Assembly (NCBI GenBank): GCA_030145325.1 | Contig: JAQYVW010000028.1 | Location: forward strand, 1-36,952 | Length of the DNA stretch: 36,952 bases | DNA from: Desulfurivibrionaceae bacterium | GTDB lineage: Bacteria; Desulfobacterota; Desulfobulbia; Desulfobulbales; UBA5123 | Direction: 5' to 3' | Shown here: piece by piece, positions 14,922-22,120 of the stretch | How positions within the stretch are numbered: the stretch's first letter is position 1 | How the letters are laid out: every line of letters begins with the position of its first letter | The notes under the pieces: generated by a model | The model's input: only the letters and a program-made list of their open reading frames with translations | Databases searched by the model: none | What the model was told of the DNA's origin: nothing | Program-made: the position numbers and the translations under genes

Positions 14922-15175
14922 AGAGGAGAGATAAATTGACCCAGGCAACGGCATTGATTGTGCTGAAAAAGCAAGAGGCAGAGGGCGGCGTTGATTACTC
15001 ATCCCGCCACGGTGCGTTGTGCCCGGCCTGTGGCAAGAAGGCCCGGATATACTCAACGAAAAAGTGGGAAGGGTCGGTGCGGATCCGCTATCACCGTTGC
15101 GAAACCGCCGGGTGCTATCTAGCCGCCATGGGGGTGAGTATTAAATCAATCGAAGAGGATAAGGTAAAGGCATAA
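14918..15175 (+). CDS. Ogr/Delta-type zinc-finger protein
   Basis: The 85-aa product overlaps the terminase stop (ATGA at 14918). It has CPACGKKARIYS followed about 25 residues later by HRCETAGC, that is C-x2-C and C-x4-C, the spacing of the Ogr/Delta family. In P2 and P4 these proteins activate late promoters by contacting RNA polymerase. Here it sits inside the late operon rather than near the tail genes. It may be a late activator, or an Ogr-like protein with another role. The integron-like insertion begins directly after it. Confidence 0.7.
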   Translation: MKRRDKLTQATALIVLKKQEAEGGVDYSSRHGALCPACGKKARIYSTKKWEGSVRIRYHRCETAGCYLAAMGVSIKSIEEDKVKA

Positions 15176-15257
15176 TGGCTGAAATATGCCGCAGGCCAGA
15201 AGCTAAATACCGATAGGCCGCAGCGTTGCCCCTGTCGGAATAATTGATTTGTTAGCA
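15176..15257. other. Left boundary of the cassette array (attI-like or attC remnant)
   Basis: The stretch between the zinc-finger gene and the first cassette ends with a core-site heptamer GTTAGCA (15251-15257); cleavage between G and TT would make 15252 the first base of cassette 1. A hairpin-like region (CCGATAGG with CCCTGTCGG, about 15210-15239) precedes it. I cannot find a full R''-L''-L'-R' set, which fits an attI-type site better than an attC. It is not adjacent to the integrase gene, however, so the identity stays open. Confidence 0.45.
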
Positions 15258-15273
15258 CGTATTGGGAGTAATT

Positions 15274-15630
15274 ATGGATAATTTTGGTTTTGATGTCACC
15301 TATGAAGGCAAGGAAAGTTTTGTGAAAGCTTTTCTCATGTGTAATCGGGATAAAGTAGTTACCGGGTATAAAATCAAAGAGAACAAGACACTTGTATTGT
15401 TTTGGGCCGACTCCACCAATGCTGAAAAAATGCCCTATGGAATGACGCCACCACAAGCCGCAGAGTTTGCTTATGGTTGGGTGACAGGAAGTGCAGACTA
15501 TGGTCAAGAGCCAGACCATGACGGAGATAATGGGAAAGGGTGGAGAATTTATACGGGTGATTGGGGCCAGATTAACGAATGGCAGGCACACCTTGCAATA
15601 GAACCAAGCTGGGCTTGCTACGGTAAGTAG
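15274..15630 (+). CDS. Integron cassette 1 protein, unknown function
   Basis: The ORF encodes 118 aa from the ATG at 15274 (GGGAG 5 nt upstream); an upstream in-frame TTG is unlikely. The protein has a well-ordered C-terminal half with MTPPQAAEFAYGWVTG, EPDHDGDNGKGWRIYTGDWG and EPSWACYGK, features I recall from small proteins of unknown function in phages and cassettes. There is no signal peptide. The DNA is visibly more AT-rich than the flanking late genes. The stop codon (15628-15630) directly abuts the attC heptamer TGCTAAC, as is usual for cassette genes. No promoter of its own is evident; read-through from the late operon would express it. Confidence 0.8.
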   Translation: MDNFGFDVTYEGKESFVKAFLMCNRDKVVTGYKIKENKTLVLFWADSTNAEKMPYGMTPPQAAEFAYGWVTGSADYGQEPDHDGDNGKGWRIYTGDWGQINEWQAHLAIEPSWACYGK

Positions 15631-15760
15631 TGCTAACGACCTAGCTCACCTGAAAAACGGGTGGAAAGCTAGGTAGATGACGGTGTTTTTATTTTAACAA
15701 CTTAACAAATGGCAACCAACGCTCGCACCGGGTTTTCAGTTGTGGAGCGTTTTGTTATAA
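15631..15760 (+). repeat. attC recombination site of cassette 1
   Basis: The site fits the attC plan: R'' TGCTAAC (15631-15637), 6-nt spacer, L'' GCTCACC (15644-15650), a folded central region with ACCTAGCT/AGCTAGGT and CACC/GGTG pairing, then L' GTGGAGC (15742-15748), a 5-nt spacer and R' GTTATAA (15754-15760). L'' and L' pair except for one unpaired base, as expected for the extrahelical base of attC. R'' is the exact complement of GTTAGCA, the core at the cassette's own start, as required for a circular cassette. Its 130 bp is inside the known attC size range. Confidence 0.75.
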
Positions 15761-15784
15761 ATCGATAACTTAAAAGGAGCAGTC

Positions 15785-16075
15785 ATGGAAGTAGTGGACA
15801 GAAAATTTAAATTTGTTGCCGTAAATCCTTGTAATGGCAAAGTTTATACGGAAGAAAATGCCGTGGTTTTTTGCGCCAAAGATCGAGCTTTGGTTGCTGC
15901 AATCGAAGCATACATTTCATCTGCCGGTTTTTTCGGGGCTGCCGATGAACACCTTGAGAGCATGGGACTCTTGTTGGGTCGAGTTAATGAATACCAGCGA
16001 ACTATTGAGTGCCGGGTGCCAGATACTGAAACCGACTGCGAAATTGACCGGTGCATAGGCGGCAAAGGTTTATAA
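15785..16075 (+). CDS. Integron cassette 2 protein, unknown function
   Basis: The 96-aa protein starts at the ATG at 15785 behind AAAGGAG. It begins with a beta-rich segment (FKFVAVNPCNGKVYTEENAVVFCAKD in part), then a helical middle (LVAAIEAYISSAG) and a C-terminus with several cysteines. The motif pattern CNGKVY...ENAVVFCAKDRALV resembles small proteins of unknown function that I recall from cassettes and phages. The cassette begins at T15755. The stop codon lies inside the next heptamer TTATAAC (16070-16076), which is the exact complement of its own start core GTTATAA. Confidence 0.78.
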   Translation: MEVVDRKFKFVAVNPCNGKVYTEENAVVFCAKDRALVAAIEAYISSAGFFGAADEHLESMGLLLGRVNEYQRTIECRVPDTETDCEIDRCIGGKGL

Positions 16076-16126
16076 CATCCAACTACACAGACAAACGTCC
16101 GCATAACCAAAACAACGGAGGCGCTT
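16070..16126 (+). repeat. Truncated attC of cassette 2
   Basis: TTATAAC (16070-16076) is the R'' heptamer expected for cassette 2, but no matching L'' and L' pair or R' core can be found before the integrase gene opens at 16127. The right half of this attC appears to have been lost, so cassette 2 may no longer be mobile. The rest of the gap carries the integrase ribosome site ACGGAGG. Confidence 0.5.
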
Positions 16127-17122
16127 ATGGCAACTCAGCAAAAACCAAAACTGCTTGACCAGGTCAAGGATTTGATGCGGCTGCAGCGAAAGAGCGACCG
16201 CACGATTGAAGCCTATATTTACTGGATTTGCGAGTTTCTCCGGTTTCACGGGATGCGACATCCTTCTGAAATGGGCACCGCCGAGGTTGGGCAATTCCTC
16301 ACCCGTCTGGTTAGCAATAAGCGGGTTGCAGCCTCTACGCAAAAGCAAGCCTTGTGTGGGGTTGTTTATCTTTACAAGCAGGTTTTGCGGATTGACCTCG
16401 GCGATATCTCTTATTTGCATTGCAAGCGTCAGCCCCGGTTGCCGACGGTGTTGAGCCGCGATGAGGTTTGGGCGGTGCTTGATTGTCTGGCTGGTGATTG
16501 GTGGGTAATGACCGCCCTGCTTTACGGTTGCGGCCTGCGGCTCATGGAGTGTCTGCGGTTGCGCGTCGGGGATATCGATCTCGCCCGGATGACCATCACC
16601 GTCCGCAGTGGCAAGGGTGATCGGGATCGCATTTTGCCTGTGCCGCAGATGTTGGCCCCTCACCTGTCGCGGCAGATCGAGCGAGTCGAGCGAATGCACG
16701 GACGCGATGTTACCGCCGGTCTCGGCGCGGTGAGTCTGCCCGGTGCGTTGGCTCGAAAATATCCAGCCGCCCCATGGGAGTTGCGCTGGCAATGGCTTTT
16801 CCCTGCCGCTCAATTCAGCCTTGATTCTGCGGACGGCAAGCGTAAACGCTACCACCTGCATGAGTCGGCCCTGCAAAAGCAGATCCGCAACGCCGGCCGC
16901 CGCGCCGGGTTGGTGAAGCGGGTCACGCCGCACACCATGCGCCACACCTTCGCGACCCATTGGCTCGAAGATGCCGAGGGGGCGCAGGATATCGTGCTGC
17001 CTCGGCTGCAGCGGTTGCTCGGCCATAAAAAGATAGAGACCACCATGGTCTACCTGCACTTAATCACCCCGGCCAAGGTCGGCAGCCCCTTGGACAACCG
17101 CCCCCTCGCCATTGCCATTTAG
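16127..17122 (+). CDS. intI: Integron integrase (IntI-type tyrosine recombinase)
   Basis: The 331-aa protein has an N-terminal core-binding domain (about 10-90) and a catalytic domain with R138 (GCGLRLMECL), K163 (SGKGDRDR), H269/R272 (TPHTMRH), H300 (LLGHKK) and nucleophile Y309. Between the lysine and HxxR motifs it carries the extra segment ARKYPAAPWELRWQWLFPA (about 209-227), the additional patch that marks integron integrases rather than phage integrases or XerC/D. A four-residue insertion (EGAQ, about 284-287) precedes the QRLLGH helix. ACGGAGG lies upstream. It has the same orientation as the cassettes and lies downstream of them, unlike the usual divergent layout. A terminator follows. 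Confidence 0.93.
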   Translation: MATQQKPKLLDQVKDLMRLQRKSDRTIEAYIYWICEFLRFHGMRHPSEMGTAEVGQFLTRLVSNKRVAASTQKQALCGVVYLYKQVLRIDLGDISYLHCKRQPRLPTVLSRDEVWAVLDCLAGDWWVMTALLYGCGLRLMECLRLRVGDIDLARMTITVRSGKGDRDRILPVPQMLAPHLSRQIERVERMHGRDVTAGLGAVSLPGALARKYPAAPWELRWQWLFPAAQFSLDSADGKRKRYHLHESALQKQIRNAGRRAGLVKRVTPHTMRHTFATHWLEDAEGAQDIVLPRLQRLLGHKKIETTMVYLHLITPAKVGSPLDNRPLAIAI

Positions 17123-17143
17123 CAAAACCCATGCCATAAAACC

Positions 17144-17180
17144 AAAGCCGTCGGCCTCTCTGTAGGGTCGGCGGCTTTTT
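17144..17180 (+). terminator. Terminator after the integron integrase
   Basis: AAAGCCGTCGGCCT pairs along 14 positions (G-U wobbles included) with GGGTCGGCGGCTTT around a 7-nt loop and is followed by a T run. It ends transcription of the cassettes and integrase 22 nt after the integrase stop, so the head genes beyond must have their own promoter or depend on antitermination. Confidence 0.85.
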
Positions 17181-17269
17181 CGTGACCCCTCGCCCTGACC
17201 GCCTCCTGCCTCCCCTATTTGTCCGTCATCTATAAATTGCACATCTTGTGCCACAACCCTTCAACTTGA

Positions 17270-17335
17270 TACCACCAGTGGTACTATACCACCAGTAGTA
17301 CGTTACCACCGCTAGTACAGTACCACCTGTGGTAT
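17270..17335. repeat. Four imperfect palindromes at an exact 17-bp period
   Basis: Units of 15 bp with the form TACCACC-N-GTGGTAC start at 17270, 17287, 17304 and 17321, each separated by 2 bp. Unit 1 is a near-perfect palindrome; units 2 and 3 keep the left arm and the final GTAC, and unit 4 ends GGTAT. They lie in the 280-bp gap between the integrase terminator and the gpW gene. The array looks like a cooperative operator or activator site controlling the head operon. No coding potential is seen. Confidence 0.7.
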
Positions 17336-17402
17336 CGACCCTCTTTTTTTCTCTTCGCCCCTCCTCTACACTGTCCCTCAAAGCAAACCAAACGAGGAAT
17401 CA

Positions 17403-17627
17403 ATGGCCACCACCACCGAACTGCAAGAACGTCTGGCTCTCTATAAGACCGCCGAAAAAGCCATCCTTGAAGGCTCGCAGGAATATCAGATCGGCAAGCG
17501 CCGTTTGACCCGTGCCAGCCTCTCCGAGATCCGCAACGAGATTGACAAACTTGAGGCCCGGATTGCTGCCAGTCAGAACGGTGGGCTCTTCGGTCACTCG
17601 GTTACTGTCTTTGGAGGGCGTCGATAG
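17403..17627 (+). CDS. gpW-like head-tail joining protein
   Basis: The 74-aa product has the size and helix-rich pattern of lambda gpW-type connectors: two helices (ELQERLALYKTAEKAILEG and LSEIRNEIDKLEARIA) around a short beta turn (SQEYQIGKRRLTRASL). gpW joins the portal to the tail interface after DNA packaging. GAGGAATCA precedes the ATG. It stands directly before the portal gene, its normal place. Confidence 0.85.
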   Translation: MATTTELQERLALYKTAEKAILEGSQEYQIGKRRLTRASLSEIRNEIDKLEARIAASQNGGLFGHSVTVFGGRR

Positions 17628-19214
17628 ATGGCGGATCGGGTCGAGACATCACCAGTTGGCTTCCGCCGCCGGGCTTATGATGCGGTTACCTCTCTGGTGG
17701 GCGGAACCATCGGTCTGTTTAATCCTGCCCGCGCTGCATTTTACACCCACGGTCGCAACGTCCTCCGCACCTATGTTGCCGGTGAGCTGGCCGGGCCGAA
17801 CAAAAACTGGCGTCCCCGTAATAAGTCCGCCGACGCCGAGATCAAACGCGCCTCAAAGTGGCTCACCGGCCGGGCGAGGGATCAGGTCCAGAATAACGGC
17901 TACATCTCCGGGGCCATCGATAAAATTTGCAACAACGTAGTCCGTAAGGGCATCCGCCCGCAGGCCTGTTTCAAAAAGCCGTCCGGCGAGCTGGACACCA
18001 ATCTCAACAACAAGGTCGAGGGGCTGTGGTCGCGCTGGGCGCGGTATGCCGATGTCACCGGCCATGATTCCGTTGCCGCTCTGCAGCGGTTGATCCTCCG
18101 CCATATCTGGATCGACGGCGAGATCCTCATCCACCGGGTGTGGGACAACTCGCTGAAAGGGATCGTGCCGCTGCGCCTGGAGGTGATCGAGTGCGACATG
18201 CTCGACGCCCGGATCGACGGCCCGCTCTCAAACGGCAACATCGGCCGGCGCGGCGTGGAAGTGAGCGCCGAGACCGGAAAGGCCGTTGCCTACCATATCT
18301 TGGAGAGTCACCCCGGCGATTATCTGTTTATGGGAGTGGCCGGAGAATCCCGCCGGATCGACGCGGCGGACATGATCTATATCTTCGACCGCCGCCGCGC
18401 CTCGCAAACTCGCGGGATCTCTTGGCTGGCCGCCATCATAATCGAGTCTTACGACATCTCCGAATACAAAGGGATTGAGATGATCGGGGCCAAGTTGGCC
18501 GCCGCCTTTGGGGTGTTCGTCAAATCAGCATACCCGGATGGCCCCGGCGCGGGGATTGGTATCCCCAGCACTCAGGCCGCCACCATCGACACCGGCGTGG
18601 GTTGGGGCGACCTGCCCGACTATATCGATCCGGGCCGTATCCAAAAGTTGCCGTTCGGGGCAGATATCAAGATCGCCGAGCATAACCGGCCCGGCAATCA
18701 GTATGAGCCTTTTGTCCGGGAGGGTGTGCGCGGGATGTCTGCCGGGGCCGGGATGAGCTACGAGTCATTCAGTAACGATCGATCCAACTCATCATATTCA
18801 TCTGGCCGGGATGGGAGTCTTGAGAACCGGCTCTCCTACGGCGGTCAGCAATTTTTCCTCAACGAAAAACTCAACAACAAATTATGGGCCTGGTTCCTCG
18901 AGGCTGCGTGGATGGACGGCCAGTTGCCGGAGCTGCGTAACTACGCATTCGACCCGCTGCCGTATCACGAAGCAGTCACCTGGCAGAACCCCGGCTGGAT
19001 GTGGGTTGACCCGTTGAAAGACAGTAAAGCCGCCAATCAGGGGATCGAAAACACCACCACTACCCGCACCAAAATCAACGCCGGGCAAGGCGAGGATTGG
19101 AATGAAACCTTGGATGAGGCCATCCGCGAGGAAGGGCAGCTCACCAAACTTTATGAACTGCGGGCGAAGAATCAAAAGCTGTTGGAGGAAAACAAGAATG
19201 GCCCTAACGCCTGA
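17628..19214 (+). CDS. Portal protein (lambda family)
   Basis: The 528-aa protein matches lambda gpB-type portals in length and layout. It forms the dodecameric channel at one capsid vertex through which DNA enters and leaves. Recognisable segments include ARDQVQNNGYISGAIDKICN near the start (about 85-105), WIDGEILIHRVWDN (about 163-176), VAYHILESHPGD (about 222-233) and YESFSNDRSNSSYSSGR (about 379-395), all typical of the family. It begins at the base following the gpW stop and overlaps the capsid gene by 17 nt. Confidence 0.93.
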   Translation: MADRVETSPVGFRRRAYDAVTSLVGGTIGLFNPARAAFYTHGRNVLRTYVAGELAGPNKNWRPRNKSADAEIKRASKWLTGRARDQVQNNGYISGAIDKICNNVVRKGIRPQACFKKPSGELDTNLNNKVEGLWSRWARYADVTGHDSVAALQRLILRHIWIDGEILIHRVWDNSLKGIVPLRLEVIECDMLDARIDGPLSNGNIGRRGVEVSAETGKAVAYHILESHPGDYLFMGVAGESRRIDAADMIYIFDRRRASQTRGISWLAAIIIESYDISEYKGIEMIGAKLAAAFGVFVKSAYPDGPGAGIGIPSTQAATIDTGVGWGDLPDYIDPGRIQKLPFGADIKIAEHNRPGNQYEPFVREGVRGMSAGAGMSYESFSNDRSNSSYSSGRDGSLENRLSYGGQQFFLNEKLNNKLWAWFLEAAWMDGQLPELRNYAFDPLPYHEAVTWQNPGWMWVDPLKDSKAANQGIENTTTTRTKINAGQGEDWNETLDEAIREEGQLTKLYELRAKNQKLLEENKNGPNA

Positions 19215-21327
19215 ACAGAAAGCGCGGATCCGGAAACAGATGGAAAGTCGGGGTCTGACCTACGGCTTCTCCGCCCGTGCCGCTGGTATGCGCGCCAACC
19301 CTGCGACCTTTGATGAGGAAACCAACTCGGTTCGTTTTGTGGCCACCGTCGAACAGCCGGTGATGGTGTTTGACTGGGAGCGTTGGGATTTCGTCAACGA
19401 GATCCTGGTCAGTGCCGGCATGGTCCTGCCTGATGGCGACCATGTGCGTTTGCTCGATACCCATAGCCGCTACTCGGTTGCCGATGTCCTCGGCTCTGCC
19501 TCTGATTTTCTGGATTGCGACGTTGACGGGATGCCGGGCAAGGATTGCCGGGTTGAATTTTCCAGCGTGCAAGAGGGCCAAGACGCCGCGACCAAGGTTC
19601 GCGAGGGCCATATCACTGATGTTTCGGTGGGCTACCGGGTCACGGAATCGTACTGGGTGCCGGAAGGCGAAAAGCAGATCATCGACGGCAAATCATACGA
19701 GGGGCCGGTTAAGGTCTCGACGCGCTGGGAACTGCGGGAACTCTCGCTGGTGCCCATCGGCGCGGATAATTTAGCGAAAGTACGGTCCCTGATGAGTGGG
19801 CCGGGGGCCGATGAAGGCCGTCAACAACACCACGATGGAGGAAACACCATGCACAAATGTCCAGAATGCGGAAAAGATTTCGACGGCAAGCGTTGCGCGT
19901 GCGGTCATCGGGCCGACCAGGCCCCCGACACCAACACCCGAGGCGACCAGGGCACCGCGCCCCAGGCTCCGGCACCTGCAGAGGGAGACCAGGGCCGCGC
20001 CGCCGGTGGGCAGGGGATGACCTCTGAACAAGTCCAGGCACAGATCGCCGAGGGCCAGCGCGCCGAGCGCGAGCGGGTCAACGGTATCAATGACGCCGTT
20101 TCCGTTGCCGGTCTGGACGCCGAGTTTGGCCGTGGTCTGGTTGATCAGGGCGTCTCTCTGGATCAGGCTCGGGCAAAGATCTTCGAGAAGCTCAAAGAGC
20201 GCGGCCCCGCCCTTGGCGCAGGCAGTGGCTTGAGTATCGAGGTCGGCACCGAAGGCCGCGAAAAGTTCCGCGCCGCTGCCATTGATGGCCTTGTTTTGCG
20301 CGGCGGTCGTCGGGTTGAAAAACCCTCCGAGGGATCCAATATTTTCCGGGGGATGTCTCTCCTCGATCTGGCTCGCGAGAGTCTGGAAGGTGTCGGTATC
20401 AGCACCCGTGGCATGGATCGCCGGATCATCGCCGCCCGTGCCTTGAGCCCTGCCAGCTCCAGTGATTTCCCGGCCATCATGGCGGCAGTCACCGGCAAGC
20501 ATCTCCTCGGCGCATATCATGAGGCCCCTTCGACCTGGAAACAGTGGGTCGCTGTTGTCGACGCGCCGGACTTTAAAGAGATGCACGGCATCAAATTTTC
20601 CGAGTCTCCGGATCTGGATGATATGGACGAGAACGGCGAATATAAGACCGCCAAGTTTGCCGACTCTCAGGAGAGCTATCGGGTGATCACCAAGGGCCGC
20701 AAGGTCAAGCTTACCCGGACCATGATCATCAACGATGATGTCCGGGCGTTTACCCGTATTCCGACCATGTTCGGTTTCGCCGCCGTTCGCTTCGAGGATG
20801 ATGCGGTGTACTCCCTGCTCACCAGTAACCCGGCGATGAGCGACGGCAAAGCGTTGTTCCATGCCGACCACAATAATATCGTCACCGCCGCTGCTCTTGG
20901 TTCCGCTGGCCTCTCCGCTGGTCGCACCAAGATGAAGGCACAGAAGGGCATGAACGGCGCACGGCTCAACATCCGCCCCGCCTTCTTACTGGTGCCGGAT
21001 GAGCTGGAAACCGACGCCGAGATCCTGCTCCGCTCCACTTCTCTCCCGGACGACAACAAGTCAGCCGGGGTCATTAACCCGTGGGCCGGCAAGCTCACCC
21101 CCATCGCCGAGGGCCGTTTGTCCGACGACTCCGCCACCGCTTATTACCTCGTAGGCCATCCCAACCAGGCCCCGGCCATTGAGGCCGCCTACCTGATGGG
21201 CGATGCCCAGCCGTTTATCGATGATGAGGTGGAGTTCGCCTCCGATTCGTTGGTGGTCAAGGTGCGCCATGACTTCGGCGCGGGTGTGGTCGATTACGCA
21301 GGTATCAACAAAAACGCCGGCGCATAA
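19198..21327 (+). CDS. Prohead protease-major capsid fusion protein
   Basis: The 709-aa protein starts at the ATG at 19198. Residues about 20-200 are an HK97-type prohead protease, with the catalytic His in LLDTHSRY (about 83-90) and Ser in HITDVSVGY (about 138-146). A linker follows with a zinc-like CPECGKDFDGKRCACGH (about 220-236), then a charged coil (RAERERVNGIND) that may scaffold. The last 330 residues resemble Mu gpT-type capsid proteins (SDFPAIMAAVTGK to the end). Fusion would couple scaffolding, proteolysis and shell assembly. An internal GGAGG-ATG site at 19837-19851 could give a second product without the protease. Confidence 0.88.
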   Translation: MALTPEQKARIRKQMESRGLTYGFSARAAGMRANPATFDEETNSVRFVATVEQPVMVFDWERWDFVNEILVSAGMVLPDGDHVRLLDTHSRYSVADVLGSASDFLDCDVDGMPGKDCRVEFSSVQEGQDAATKVREGHITDVSVGYRVTESYWVPEGEKQIIDGKSYEGPVKVSTRWELRELSLVPIGADNLAKVRSLMSGPGADEGRQQHHDGGNTMHKCPECGKDFDGKRCACGHRADQAPDTNTRGDQGTAPQAPAPAEGDQGRAAGGQGMTSEQVQAQIAEGQRAERERVNGINDAVSVAGLDAEFGRGLVDQGVSLDQARAKIFEKLKERGPALGAGSGLSIEVGTEGREKFRAAAIDGLVLRGGRRVEKPSEGSNIFRGMSLLDLARESLEGVGISTRGMDRRIIAARALSPASSSDFPAIMAAVTGKHLLGAYHEAPSTWKQWVAVVDAPDFKEMHGIKFSESPDLDDMDENGEYKTAKFADSQESYRVITKGRKVKLTRTMIINDDVRAFTRIPTMFGFAAVRFEDDAVYSLLTSNPAMSDGKALFHADHNNIVTAAALGSAGLSAGRTKMKAQKGMNGARLNIRPAFLLVPDELETDAEILLRSTSLPDDNKSAGVINPWAGKLTPIAEGRLSDDSATAYYLVGHPNQAPAIEAAYLMGDAQPFIDDEVEFASDSLVVKVRHDFGAGVVDYAGINKNAGA
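19837..19851 (+). promoter_or_regulatory. Internal ribosome site and in-frame start in the capsid gene
   Basis: GGAGG (19837-19841) stands 7 nt before an in-frame ATG (19849-19851) at codon 218, exactly between the protease domain and the zinc-like linker. Translation from here would give a scaffold plus capsid product of 492 aa. Nested starts are known in phage protease/scaffold genes such as lambda C/Nu3. Use of this one is inference. Confidence 0.6.
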
Positions 21328-21350
21328 GCCGGGCTGATGGAATAACCGCA

Positions 21351-21373
21351 CCCGCCTCCGTTTGAGGGGCGGG
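21351..21373 (+). terminator. Hairpin after the capsid gene
   Basis: CCCGCCTC pairs with GGGGCGGG, one position being a G-T wobble, across a short loop 24 nt after the capsid stop. No T run follows, so it may stabilise or attenuate the mRNA rather than end it, allowing abundant capsid message. Confidence 0.4.
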
Positions 21374-21405
21374 CGTGACAACCAACCTTTCGAGGAGGCA
21401 CCACC

Positions 21406-21738
21406 ATGGCACAAAATCATATTCAACCGGGCGAGGCTATGCCCTACACCAACTCCACCGGCTCCAATATTGCCAGCGGCGATCCTGTCCTGGTTGGTAA
21501 CCGTCTTTGCGTCGCTCTCGGCGATATCGCCGACGGCGCATCCGGCCAGCTTGCAACCTGCGAGGTTTTCGAGCTGCCCAAGGTCGCGGCAACCGCCATC
21601 GGTCAGGGCGCGGATATTTACTGGGACGATACAGCCAAGAACATCACCAACGTGGCCACCGCCAATACTCTGGTTGGTTGCGCTTTTGCCGCCGCCGCCG
21701 CTGATGACGCCACTATTCAGGCCAAGTTGGGCGGCTGA
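21406..21738 (+). CDS. DUF2190-like capsid decoration protein
   Basis: The 110-aa protein has the pattern of the DUF2190 family: NHIQPGEAMPYTNSTGSNIASGDPVLVG at the start (in part), FELPKVAATAIGQGADIYWD in the middle and VGCAFAAAAADDATIQAKL at the end. DUF2190 members are beta-rich proteins encoded next to capsid genes and probably cement or decorate the shell. GAGGAGG precedes the start. Position straight after the major capsid supports the role. Confidence 0.85.
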   Translation: MAQNHIQPGEAMPYTNSTGSNIASGDPVLVGNRLCVALGDIADGASGQLATCEVFELPKVAATAIGQGADIYWDDTAKNITNVATANTLVGCAFAAAAADDATIQAKLGG

Positions 21739-21771
21739 TCTTAATCACCTGATTCTTTGGAGGTCAGCACC

Positions 21772-22116
21772 ATGGCAGCAACGGTAATCAAGATGCAAGA
21801 CAACTCCTGGGGCGGCGACAAGCGCCGCCTCGGGCTCGGCACCACTCACATGGTGCCGGATGAGGTTTCCGCCGAGGACGCGGAAATCCTTGTCAAGGCG
21901 GGCAAGGCTGAATGGGTCGAGGGTGAGGCTCCGGCAGCGCCGGTAACTCAGGCCGAGATCATTGAGGCCATCGGCAAGCTCGACCAGGCCAACCCGGATC
22001 ACTTCACCCAGGGCGGCAAGCCGCAGGTAAAAGCTATCGAGGAGCTTCTCGGCAATCGGCAAATCAGCGCCGGGGATCGTGACGCGGCGGTGGCTGAGAT
22101 GGCTAAGGAGGGCTGA
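21772..22116 (+). CDS. Mu-like small head protein with LEM/HeH-like end
   Basis: The 114-aa protein starts at the ATG at 21772, behind TTGGAGG. A beta-rich N-terminal segment (TTHMVPDEVSAEDAEILVKAGKAEWV, in part) resembles FluMu/Mu gp35-like proteins. The C-terminal segment (IIEAIGKLDQANPDHFTQGGKP and following) resembles HeH/LEM-type small helical modules. These proteins occur between capsid and connector genes of Mu-like phages. Their role is not well defined. Confidence 0.6.
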   Translation: MAATVIKMQDNSWGGDKRRLGLGTTHMVPDEVSAEDAEILVKAGKAEWVEGEAPAAPVTQAEIIEAIGKLDQANPDHFTQGGKPQVKAIEELLGNRQISAGDRDAAVAEMAKEG

Positions 22117-22120
22117 GATC

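Noticed and set aside
15639-15674. Intrinsic terminator after cassette 1
   Set aside because: ACCTAGCT/AGCTAGGT forms a good stem but no T run follows directly; it is better read as the folded central part of the attC site.
15700-15760. A shorter attC made of TTAACAA...AACGCTC/GAGCGTT...GTTATAA
   Set aside because: The arms pair well but the spacer lengths (about 9 and 2 nt) do not match attC geometry, and R'' would not match the cassette's own start core; the 130-bp model fits both.
17270-17335. CRISPR array
   Set aside because: The units are 15 bp with 2-bp spacers, far too short for repeats and spacers, and no cas genes are present; an operator array is a better reading.
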